Shown here: positions 8,053 through 15,286 of the stretch, piece after piece | Layout of the letters: every line of letters begins with the position of its first letter | How positions within the stretch are numbered: the stretch's first letter is position 1 | Source: a bacterium | Lineage (GTDB): Bacteria; Planctomycetota; J058; JAJDCP01 | Reading direction: 5' to 3' | Length of the DNA stretch: 33,546 bases | Assembly: GCA_030428695.1 (NCBI GenBank) | Contig: JAUIEM010000050.1 | Coordinates: 1-33,546, forward strand | Position numbers and translations under genes: made by a program | The notes under the pieces: model-generated | The model's database searches: none | What the model saw: only the letters and a program-made list of their open reading frames with translations | Told to the model about the DNA's origin: nothing

Positions 8053-10668
8053 TCAGGTCGCGTCGTCCGTCCACAGCTTGCGCAGCGAGCGCCACAGGCG
8101 CCGCCCGCGCGACGGCCGCGCCCGGACCGGGCGGCCGTCGAGCCAGCGCTCGAGATCTTCGGCGAGGGCGCCCGCCGAGCCGTAGCGGGCCCGGGCATCC
8201 GGCTCCGTCGCCCGCGCGACCACCGCGGCGAGGGCTGCCGGCAGGCCGGAGGCGAGGGCGCGATCGCGCAGCTCCCCGCGCTGGACCGCCTTGAGCACGG
8301 CGTGCTCGGCGTCGAGCCCGGCGAACGGAGGCGCGCCAAGGAGCGCCGCGAACAGGCAGGCGCCGAGACCGTACACATCGCAGGCAGGGGTCCGGAGGGC
8401 GGGGTCGACGAGCCGCTCCGGCGGCGTGTAGCGGGGCGCGGCGAGCGGCCCGGAGTGGAGCGGGAGCTCGAGCACCCAGAGCTGCTCAGCGGAGACCTGC
8501 AGGTGACCCGGGTGCAGGTCGCCGTGGACCAGCCCGGCGCGATGGGCCGCGTGCAGGGCGCGGGCCGCGCCGCACAGCCAGGCCGCGCGCCCGGCGACGG
8601 TCTCTTCGCCGGGCGCGTCCAGCCAGGCTGCCAGGCTGCTCCCGGGCAGCAGGGCGAGGGCGGCCCAGACGACGTCGGCCTCGGCGCCGACCTCGTAGCA
8701 GCGCACGAAGCGCGGATGTCCGAGCTCGGCGAAGCGGCGCAGCTGCCGGAGCTTCGCCGCGCTGCCGGCGGGATCGGAGCCGCGGGCGGCGCTCCACATC
8801 CGCACCACGACCTCCCGCCCGAGCCGGGCGTCCCAGGCCCGGTAGCGATGGGAGCCGAGGGCGGCGGCGATCCGGTAGCTGCCGCCGATCAGCTTCCCGA
8901 GCCGCGGATCGTCCGCCGAAGCGGGGGCCGGGGCGGGAAACGGGCCGAGCTCGTCGTGGTCGAGGACCGCGAGCTCCTCGGCGCGGCCCGCGAGCTTCCG
9001 CAGGTTCTTCTCCCCGAGCGGCGCGTAGCGCGGGCCGCGCGCGTCGCACCGGGCGAGGAGCTGCACCTCGCCCGCGGCCCAGGTCCAGAACGGGTCGAGC
9101 TCGACGAAGCGCGTCCCCCGCCTCCAGTACAGGCGGTCGGTGCGCAGGCCCGGCGCGGCGAGGAAGGGCCGTCCGCGGTACGCCTCGACCCCGCTGAGCT
9201 CCAGCAGCTCGTAGCGGGCCGCGCCGTCGCGAAGATCCGCCTCCTCGATCCGCATCAGCCCCCCGTGCTGGAACAGCGGCTCCCGCGCGAGCTCGGCGGC
9301 GCGGGACAGCAGGTCGACCTCCTCGTCCCGCGGGAAGTCGTGGGCGCTCGCGTTGCGCAGGGAGACCAGCGTGTGCAGGAAGGCGAGCAGCGTCCCGCCC
9401 CGCGGCCCGACGCCGAACAGCGCCGCGCGCGCCTCTTCGGCCAGCGGATCGGCCCCGGGAGCCGCGCGCAGGGCGTCGCGCGCGATGCCGAGCCACTGGC
9501 CGAAGCTCAGCCGGAACGGCGGCCGTTGGTCCGCCGGCAGGGGACGCCCCGCGTCGAGCAGGAGCGCACAGCCGAGCGCGGCGAACAGGCGGGTGACCCC
9601 TTCCCAGAACAGCCAGGCGACCATCCGCCGGGGCAGGCCGGGGCGCGCGTTCCAGGCGCCGAGGGCGGCGCGCGCCAGGGGCCGCGGCAGGCGGTCGAAG
9701 TCCGAGGGCTGGAAGCTCCGCGCCGTCTCCTCGAGCAGCTCCGGGCAGCTCCGGCTGCAGCGGCGCGGTCCGCGGGACTCCTCGACCCCGAGCAGCGCGA
9801 GCAGCCGACTCCGCACGGCCGAGGCGTCGCGCGGGCGGCGCGCGGGGTCGGGGGCGGTCAGCTCGCGCAGCAGCGGCTCCAGCCCTGGCAGCGCGACCTC
9901 CCCGGACCACGGCTCGCGCCCCTCGAGCTCCGGCGGGAACGGCGCCGCGCCGGCGAGCCCGTAGGCGAGCACGGCGCCGAGGGCGTAGAGATCCGCCGCG
10001 GGCGTGTGCGGACCCCGCGCGGTCTCGGGCGCCGCGTAGGCACGCTGCGGGGGCGGACGCCCGCTCGGGAGCGGTTCGGGCGGGGTGGCCTTCGAGCGAT
10101 TCCCCGCCGGTCGCGCGAGGCCGAGCTCGGCCAGCCGTGCACGCTCGCCGTCGACCAGCAGGTGCGCGGGCTGGAGGCCGGGAAAGACCAGCCCGTGCCG
10201 GTGCAGACAGCCGAGCGCCGCCGCCAGGTCCGCGGCCAGGGCGACCGCGCGCGCGGGAGGAAGCGGCGCGAGGCCGCGCAGCGGGCGTTCGTCGTCGCGC
10301 GCGTCGCTGGCGATGTACAGCACCTCTTCGTGCGCGCCGTGCGACAGGATCCGCACGAGGCGCGGATGGAGGATCGCGAAGGCCGCCTCGCGCCGGAAGG
10401 CCGCGACCTCCCGGGCCGAAGCCGAGGCGGGCAGCACCTTCAGCTCGACGGCGAGCCCGCGCTCGAGCTCGACGGCGGCGTAGGCCGTGCCGGTGAGGGT
10501 CGTGCGGCGCAGCGACTCGATGCGGAAGCTGGCGAGCCGCCGGCCGACCCAGTGGCGCGCGCGCGCCTCCGCCGCGAGCTCGAGGCCGCAGCGCAGGCAG
10601 TGCGACACCTCCCGGGGATTGGGCTCGGCGCACTCGGGGCAGTTCAGAACCTCGGGGCCGCTCTCCAT
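8053..10668 (-). CDS. Double pseudokinase with N-terminal zinc ribbon and central HEPN-like region
   Basis: The protein has 871 residues. It opens with a zinc ribbon (CPEC at about 10-13, CLRC at 24-27). Kinase-like domain 1 (about 45-295) keeps Lys77 but has FPG where HRD should be (162-164) and ELG for DFG (181-183). Kinase-like domain 2 (about 592-850) has Arg in place of the ATP lysine (about 623), HGD (715-717), and ELP for DFG. Neither should phosphorylate. Between them, about 310-470 is helical and contains SLRNASAH (R438, N439, H443), matching the Rx4H motif of HEPN ribonuclease domains. A separate 470-590 segment precedes kinase 2. No membrane helix is seen. It is divergent from the VWA gene (126-bp gap with an AT-rich patch) and convergent with the GYF_2 gene. 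The pseudokinase reading is firm; the HEPN call is tentative. Confidence 0.8.
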   Translation of the reverse strand: MESGPEVLNCPECAEPNPREVSHCLRCGLELAAEARARHWVGRRLASFRIESLRRTTLTGTAYAAVELERGLAVELKVLPASASAREVAAFRREAAFAILHPRLVRILSHGAHEEVLYIASDARDDERPLRGLAPLPPARAVALAADLAAALGCLHRHGLVFPGLQPAHLLVDGERARLAELGLARPAGNRSKATPPEPLPSGRPPPQRAYAAPETARGPHTPAADLYALGAVLAYGLAGAAPFPPELEGREPWSGEVALPGLEPLLRELTAPDPARRPRDASAVRSRLLALLGVEESRGPRRCSRSCPELLEETARSFQPSDFDRLPRPLARAALGAWNARPGLPRRMVAWLFWEGVTRLFAALGCALLLDAGRPLPADQRPPFRLSFGQWLGIARDALRAAPGADPLAEEARAALFGVGPRGGTLLAFLHTLVSLRNASAHDFPRDEEVDLLSRAAELAREPLFQHGGLMRIEEADLRDGAARYELLELSGVEAYRGRPFLAAPGLRTDRLYWRRGTRFVELDPFWTWAAGEVQLLARCDARGPRYAPLGEKNLRKLAGRAEELAVLDHDELGPFPAPAPASADDPRLGKLIGGSYRIAAALGSHRYRAWDARLGREVVVRMWSAARGSDPAGSAAKLRQLRRFAELGHPRFVRCYEVGAEADVVWAALALLPGSSLAAWLDAPGEETVAGRAAWLCGAARALHAAHRAGLVHGDLHPGHLQVSAEQLWVLELPLHSGPLAAPRYTPPERLVDPALRTPACDVYGLGACLFAALLGAPPFAGLDAEHAVLKAVQRGELRDRALASGLPAALAAVVARATEPDARARYGSAGALAEDLERWLDGRPVRARPSRGRRLWRSLRKLWTDDAT

Positions 10669-10727
10669 GCCCCGAGTATCCGAAGCGAGGCGGGGCCGCG
10701 CCAGAGTTCCCCTCGACGAAAGAAAAT

Positions 10728-10758
10728 TTTGCCACCTTTAACGGGTCTGCCGTAAGGG
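10728..10758 (+). promoter_or_regulatory. Probable ECF-type promoter of the VWA gene
   Basis: TTTGCCACCTTT (10728-10739), a 12-nt spacer, then GTAAGGG (10752-10758). The same two boxes with the same spacer precede the sigma gene at 13401. The CGTAA core resembles ECF -10 elements. The motif ends 36 nt before the proposed start at 10795, exactly as in the other copy. It lies in the divergent gap next to an AAAATTTT palindrome. Confidence 0.6.
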
Positions 10759-10794
10759 CACAGGTAGAGGGGAAGAACCCCTGGAGGATGTGCC

Positions 10795-11409
10795 ATCGCT
10801 ACCCTGACGCTTCCGTCCGCGCAGGAACCCCTGCCGGCGATCTACACGATCGAGATCGACGCGACCCGTTCCGTACCTGCCGCCGACTTCCGCGCGGCCT
10901 GCCGGGCGGCTTCCGACTTCGCCGACCTGCTGCATGCCCGCACCATCGCCCGGCCCGGACGCGCCGCGGACTGGTTGGGGGTGCGCCTGTTCGGAGGCCC
11001 CGGCGACGTGCGCGGGACAGGCCACATCAACGCCTGCGACCGCGCCTCGTTGCGGGGGTTGCGGGCCTGGCTGCACGGTCTCGAGCATCCGCGCTACGAG
11101 GCGACCGCGATCTATGACGCGATGTTCTCCGGGGCGCGTGAGGCGTTGGAGCTCGCGTGCCGTCTACCGAGCCTGTACCTCAACAACCTGCTGGTCGTCA
11201 CCGACGGCGAGAACAACAGCTCGACCTCGGACGCCCTGGTCGATGAGGTGCGGCGTTTCTTCCCCGCCCAGACCCTCAATCTGTTCGTGGTCGGGGTCGG
11301 TGAGGCTCATGTCGACTCCCTGGCTGACTGCGCCGACCACGTCGTGTCGCTGGCCGAGCTCGACGCGCTGCATGCCGCCCTGGTAGGGATCAGCGATCGA
11401 CAGGACTGA
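10795..11409 (+). CDS. Stand-alone VWA (von Willebrand factor A) domain protein, probable AUC start
   Basis: The protein has 204 residues. The VWA fold is seen from end to end: first strand and MIDAS-type DATRS (IYTIEIDATRSV, about D22, T24, S26), the ATAIYDAMFSGARE helix, the LLVVTDGENNSS strand carrying the MIDAS Asp, and LFVVGVGEAHVDSLADCADHVV. No ATG, GTG or TTG lies between the in-frame stop at 10765 and residue 61. A TTG at 10975 would delete the first strand and metal motif. The ATG at 10788 is out of frame and touches the SD. ATC at 10795 sits 7 nt after GGAGG, the same geometry as the co-regulated sigma gene, so I place the start there. It overlaps the convergent kinase gene by 20 bp. 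VWA domains act as metal-dependent protein-binding modules; the partner is probably in this cluster. Confidence 0.7.
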   Translation: MATLTLPSAQEPLPAIYTIEIDATRSVPAADFRAACRAASDFADLLHARTIARPGRAADWLGVRLFGGPGDVRGTGHINACDRASLRGLRAWLHGLEHPRYEATAIYDAMFSGAREALELACRLPSLYLNNLLVVTDGENNSSTSDALVDEVRRFFPAQTLNLFVVGVGEAHVDSLADCADHVVSLAELDALHAALVGISDRQD

Positions 11410-13279
11410 GCGCGCCCGCGCACGGTAGCGCCGCGAAACGGTCGAGGAAGCGTCCGAGCGTGGGGCGCAGGGCAGGGTCGGACCGCGACGCCTCGAGCAG
11501 GAGGTTGGTCGCGGCGTCGTACCAGTCCTCGTCGACGTCTTCGATCCAGCCTCCCTCCTCGGCGGGCTCGAGCACGTCCGCGCGCACCTCGCATCCCCCC
11601 TGGAAGCGCATCGGCTGGTCCCCCGGCGCGATCAACCAGGCGACGACGTAGGCGAAGGACACCAGATCGGCGGCGCTGGTCGTCTCGTCGGCGGGAGGCG
11701 CGAAGACCGGATCGCGGAAGCGGGTGTTGTTGCCCTGCTCCAACGTGCAGCCGAAGTCGGTCAGGGCAGCGCTGAACCCCTGGCGGCCGCGCGAGACCAG
11801 GATGTTCTGGGGCTTGACGTCGCAGTGCACCAGGTTGAGGGCGTGCAGGTAGCCGAGCCCCTCACCGATCGCTCGCACCAGGCTCTGGAGCTGGTCGTGG
11901 GGGAGGGTCTCCCGCTTCTGCCGCCAGTCGCGCAGGCTGCCCTCGGGCCGGAAGGCCGAGACGAGCAGGCTCAGGTCGCAGCCGCGCCAGCGCACCTCGA
12001 CGATGCGCTCGGCGACCGCGAGGAAGCGTCCGCGCGGGTCGAACTTCTCGTGGAGCCGATGCTGCAGCTTCCGGACGACATCGATCTCGCGCTGGTTGCG
12101 CTCCATCGCCTCGGTGGTGCTCTCGAGCCCGAAGACCTTGAGCGCGACCTGGCGGGTCCCGACCTCGGCGCGGAAGATCGGCGCTTGCTGCCCGCCTTCC
12201 CGCAGGGGCTGCGGGTTCCGGAATTCCGGCAGGGGCCAGTCGGCGAGCAGGCTCTTGCTCGCGAAGCTGCCGCTGCCTGCGAGGGGCTTCCAGCGGCGCA
12301 CGTCGAGCGCCTGCTTCGCGATGCGCAGCACCTGCTCTTCCGTCAGGAGCGTCCCGCTCCGGGGTGAGGCGACCAGCGAGCCGTCGAAGGGCTCGCCCCG
12401 GAACCAGGGGTCGTCGCCTGGCCCGTCGCCGGCGAGGCTGTCCTCGGCTTGCTGCAGGAGGTCGGCGAGGAAGCCGAGGGGCTGGCGACGTTCGCGGGCG
12501 GTGCAGAAGACCCAGCTGCCGGTGTCGAACAGCACCGCCAGGAAGCCGTAGTCGGACGGCGAGCCGCACTGCGGGTCCTGGTCGGCCCACTGCTTGAACA
12601 GGCTCGAGCGCGGGTGGCGCAGGAACAGACCGGCGACGGGCGAGGGTCGATCGGGGAAGGACACCCGCCAGCGCTCGCCGTCAGCGACGTCCTCGAAGTA
12701 GCGCTTCCGGTCCGACTGGAGGAAAGCGCGCTCGGCGTGGAAGACCTCCTCGTCGTACACGTAGAGCCCGGGGTCGACGTCGTCGCGCGCCGCCTGGAGG
12801 ATCGCCGCCTCGATCTTGCGCCAGCTCTCGAGGAAGCGCGCCGCGCGGTCTGTCGCGGACAACGTGTTGAGGTGGCGGTCCCAGACCTTGCGGCTCTCGA
12901 GGAAGAGCCCCTCGAGGGACTGCTCGACCGGCACCCGGGTGACGGGCAGGCCGTTCCGCATGCGCGCAGCGTACCGCGCGAAGCGGGCGAGGCCGGGCAG
13001 CGGAGGGTCGTCGCGCAGCCAGCGGGCGACGACGGTGGTCGCGAGCATGTCGTCGAAGTTCGGGCCGCTCGCGCCGGGATCGAGGACGAAGTGGCGCATC
13101 GGAGCGGGCCCGAGTCGGACCGCGGCGGCGGGGTCGGACAGCACGTCGAGGGTGCGTTGACGGGCACGCGCCGACAGCAGCCCGTGGGGGCGGAAGACGA
13201 TCTCGCCCGGCCCGGGACGCGCATCGCGCTCGAGCTTGCGAAACAACACGCCAAAAGTGCCGCGTACCGGGGCTTCCAC
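11390..13279 (-). CDS. Ser/Thr protein kinase with novel ~300-residue N-terminal region
   Basis: The protein has 629 residues. The C-terminal kinase (about 365-615) looks active: VALKVF (K381), HCDVKPQN (D487, N492) and DFG (508-510). Its glycine loop is poor and the activation segment is short. Residues 1-320 match no family I can name with confidence. They include a conserved-looking patch FVLDPGASGPNFDDMLATTV (about 64-83) with an acidic pair, a long helical part (about 110-200), and a compact segment LFKQWADQDP followed by YGFLAVLFDTGSWVF (about 227-258). There are no membrane helices. The start is GTG at 13279 with a weak GGGA upstream; an ATG two bases upstream is out of frame. It converges on the VWA gene and diverges from the sigma gene. 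I infer that it is part of a VWA/kinase/sigma signalling unit. Confidence 0.82.
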   Translation of the reverse strand: MEAPVRGTFGVLFRKLERDARPGPGEIVFRPHGLLSARARQRTLDVLSDPAAAVRLGPAPMRHFVLDPGASGPNFDDMLATTVVARWLRDDPPLPGLARFARYAARMRNGLPVTRVPVEQSLEGLFLESRKVWDRHLNTLSATDRAARFLESWRKIEAAILQAARDDVDPGLYVYDEEVFHAERAFLQSDRKRYFEDVADGERWRVSFPDRPSPVAGLFLRHPRSSLFKQWADQDPQCGSPSDYGFLAVLFDTGSWVFCTARERRQPLGFLADLLQQAEDSLAGDGPGDDPWFRGEPFDGSLVASPRSGTLLTEEQVLRIAKQALDVRRWKPLAGSGSFASKSLLADWPLPEFRNPQPLREGGQQAPIFRAEVGTRQVALKVFGLESTTEAMERNQREIDVVRKLQHRLHEKFDPRGRFLAVAERIVEVRWRGCDLSLLVSAFRPEGSLRDWRQKRETLPHDQLQSLVRAIGEGLGYLHALNLVHCDVKPQNILVSRGRQGFSAALTDFGCTLEQGNNTRFRDPVFAPPADETTSAADLVSFAYVVAWLIAPGDQPMRFQGGCEVRADVLEPAEEGGWIEDVDEDWYDAATNLLLEASRSDPALRPTLGRFLDRFAALPCAGALSPVDR

Positions 13280-13308
13280 ATCGTTTTCCCGCAGGAGCTA
13301 CGGCGGCT

Positions 13309-13316
13309 AGTGTAGC
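13309..13316 (-). promoter_or_regulatory. Extended -10 element for the kinase gene
   Basis: On the minus strand this reads GCTACACT, about 30 bp before the GTG start at 13279. The same octamer precedes the genes starting at 24867 and 26993, so it is probably a housekeeping -10 box. No clear -35 was seen. Confidence 0.45.
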
Positions 13317-13333
13317 ACATGGGGAGGGGGTGG

Positions 13334-13364
13334 TTTGCCGCCTTTGCATCGCGCCGCGTAAGGG
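13334..13364 (+). promoter_or_regulatory. Probable ECF-type promoter of the sigma gene
   Basis: TTTGCCGCCTTT (13334-13345), a 12-nt spacer, then GTAAGGG (13358-13364). It differs from the copy at 10728-10758 at only one base across the two boxes. It lies 36 nt before the ATG at 13401. Its place in front of a sigma factor gene suggests autoregulation. Confidence 0.6.
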
Positions 13365-13400
13365 ACGTTTATGCGCGGGACGACACAGGGGAGTTGTGAA

Positions 13401-14228
13401 ATGAGAATGCAAGTGTATCCGGGCGCTGGATTCTGGCCGGAGACGACCGAACCCTTGCTCCGCACGACCGAGGTTGGGGCGCCTTCGAAGTGGATCGCCT
13501 ACCAGCGCCCGACCCGCGCCCTCCTCCGCCAGTACCGGGTGCCCGAGGCGGACATCGAAGATCTGACCGTGCTCGCGCTCGAGCGCCTGTGCCGCCGGGT
13601 CAAGCAGTACGACCCCCAGCGCGGCAGCTTCCGCTCCTACTACCAGGCGATCGTCTACCACCTGTTCGCCGACTACTACCAGCAGCGCCAGCGCGAGCGC
13701 AACCTGCGCCGCCAGCTGAGCCGCCAGAGCCGCGAGCCGGAGCCGCCCGTGGACCTGCCCGCCGAGGAGGGCTTCGAGCTCGGGGGCGAGGTCGGTCTCG
13801 AGCTGCTGGTCGAGCGCGGCCGGGCCCTGTTCGACGAGTTCATCGCCTCGCAGCCGCCGCGCAGGCAGGAGCGTCGTGACGCCGAGACCCTCTGGCACTG
13901 GGTGGTCGAAGGCCGCACCCAGCCGCAGCTGAGCGCGCGCCTCAAACGCTCGACGCGGACCGTGCGGTACCGGCTGCAGAAGGGTATCGACGGCTTCGCC
14001 GCGTGGGCGCGCGAGCGCTTCCACCCCGACGACTTCGCCGTGCTCGAGCGGGCCTCCCGGCTCCTCGACGAGTCGGGCGGGGCGAAGGAGACCCCCGACG
14101 TGCGGCAGCTGTTCCGCTACCTCAGCGAGGAGAAGCGCCGCGTGATCCTCGCCGTGCTCGGCCGGCTGAGCGCAAGGGCGGACGACGAGCCGGAGGTGCG
14201 CTGCCGGCCGCCCGCGCAGGGCTCGTAG
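13401..14228 (+). CDS. ECF-like RNA polymerase sigma factor
   Basis: The protein has 275 residues. A sigma-2-like helical region is seen at about 50-110 (EADIEDLTVLALERLCRRVK, then FADYYQQRQRERNLRR). A sigma-4-like helix-turn-helix is seen at about 160-205 (TLWHWVVEGRTQPQLSARLK, then RTVRYRLQKGI). A C-terminal extension of about 60 residues is longer than in ordinary ECF factors. The start at 13401 was preferred over the in-frame ATG at 13371 because AGGGGAG lies 7 nt upstream, and 13371 would sit at the predicted transcription start. The promoter copy shared with the VWA gene suggests this factor recognises that sequence and controls its own gene. No anti-sigma gene adjoins it; regulation by the divergent kinase is a plausible alternative. 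Confidence 0.8.
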   Translation: MRMQVYPGAGFWPETTEPLLRTTEVGAPSKWIAYQRPTRALLRQYRVPEADIEDLTVLALERLCRRVKQYDPQRGSFRSYYQAIVYHLFADYYQQRQRERNLRRQLSRQSREPEPPVDLPAEEGFELGGEVGLELLVERGRALFDEFIASQPPRRQERRDAETLWHWVVEGRTQPQLSARLKRSTRTVRYRLQKGIDGFAAWARERFHPDDFAVLERASRLLDESGGAKETPDVRQLFRYLSEEKRRVILAVLGRLSARADDEPEVRCRPPAQGS

Positions 14229-14324
14229 GGTCCCAGACTCTCCTCCCTCCCTGTCCGTGATGACGCGCGGGGCACCCGGCTCGCGGGGCCCGGCGGAATC
14301 CGCACGTGACGGCTCCCGGTATGG

Positions 14325-14330
14325 TAGACT
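14325..14330 (+). promoter_or_regulatory. -10-like element before the aminotransferase operon
   Basis: TAGACT lies 34 bp before the ATG at 14364, in the only sizeable gap (135 bp) upstream of the four-gene run. The -35 is unclear. Confidence 0.35.
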
Positions 14331-14363
14331 GGGGTGCCGGAGCCCGCTTCATGGAGGGACACG

Positions 14364-15278
14364 ATGTCGATACGCTGCGATGTGATCTGGATGAACGGGG
14401 AGCTCGTTCCGTACGACGAGGCGCAGGTCCACGTTCTCAGCCACACCCTGCACTACGGCCTCGGTTCCTTCGAAGGCGTCCGCAGCTATCGCCAGACCGA
14501 CACCGGCCAGGGCGGCGTCTTCAAGCTCGACGAGCACCTCGAGCGGCTGTTCGACTCCGCGCGCATGTGTCGCATCGAGGTGCCGTTCAGTCAGGAGCAG
14601 GTGCGCGAGGCGGTGCTCGCTACGCTGCAGGCGAACAAGCTCAAGGAAGCCTACATCCGCCCGATCGTCTTCCTCGGGCACGGGGCGATGGGGCTCGGGG
14701 CGCGGACCAACACGGTGCACGTCGCCGTCGCGACCTGGCCGTGGGGCGCCTACCTCGGGGACGAAGGGCTGCGCAACGGGATCCGCGTCGCGACCAGCTC
14801 CTACACCCGCCACCACATCAACGCCAACCTGCAGCGCGCCAAGATCATCGGCCACTACGTCAACTCGATCCTCGCCCGCTACGAGGCGAACGACAACGGC
14901 TTCGACGAGGCGATCATGCTCGACGGCAGCGGCTACGTCGCCGAGGGCACGGGCGAGAACCTGTTCGTCATCCGCCACGGCGTGATCAAGACGCCGCCGG
15001 TGGTCAACATCCTCGCCGGCATCACGCGCCGCACGGCGATCGAGATCCTCGAGCACGAAGGCTACACCGTCCGGGAGATGCTGTTCGGCCGCGACGCCCT
15101 GTACGTCGCCGACGAGATCTTCATGACCGGCACCGCCGCCGAGATCACGCCGGTCCGCGAGGTCGACCGGCTCGAGGTCGGGAAGCCGGGAGCGATCACC
15201 CAGAAGGTCCAGAAGATCTACCTCGCCGGGGTGCGCGGGGAGATCGAGTGGATGCGGAAGCACATCACGACCTACTGA
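14364..15278 (+). CDS. ilvE: Branched-chain amino acid aminotransferase
   Basis: The protein has 304 residues, the usual length for this PLP class IV family. The cofactor lysine is in LQRAKIIGHYVNS (K160), matching the position in E. coli IlvE. Other family marks are YGLGSFEGVRSY (about 31-42), YIRPIVFLG, and EGTGENLFVIRHG, which contacts the cofactor. The enzyme reversibly transfers the amino group between Leu/Ile/Val and 2-oxoglutarate in the cytosol. GGAGGG lies upstream of the ATG at 14364; the upstream in-frame start at 14334 lacks this. The macro-CHAT gene starts 8 bp after its stop, so the two are probably co-transcribed. No ilv or leu genes are nearby, so the link to a signalling operon is odd. 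A D-amino-acid or aminodeoxychorismate role cannot be fully excluded. Confidence 0.88.
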   Translation: MSIRCDVIWMNGELVPYDEAQVHVLSHTLHYGLGSFEGVRSYRQTDTGQGGVFKLDEHLERLFDSARMCRIEVPFSQEQVREAVLATLQANKLKEAYIRPIVFLGHGAMGLGARTNTVHVAVATWPWGAYLGDEGLRNGIRVATSSYTRHHINANLQRAKIIGHYVNSILARYEANDNGFDEAIMLDGSGYVAEGTGENLFVIRHGVIKTPPVVNILAGITRRTAIEILEHEGYTVREMLFGRDALYVADEIFMTGTAAEITPVREVDRLEVGKPGAITQKVQKIYLAGVRGEIEWMRKHITTY

Positions 15279-15286
15279 GGGCCCGG

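Noticed and set aside
10788..11117. ATG at 10788 as the start of the gene in the VWA position
   Set aside because: It is out of the VWA frame, touches the SD with no spacer, and yields an Arg/Pro-rich shadow peptide.
13371..13400. ATG at 13371 as the sigma gene start
   Set aside because: It lies at the predicted transcription start and has no SD; the ATG at 13401 has AGGGGAG at 7 nt.
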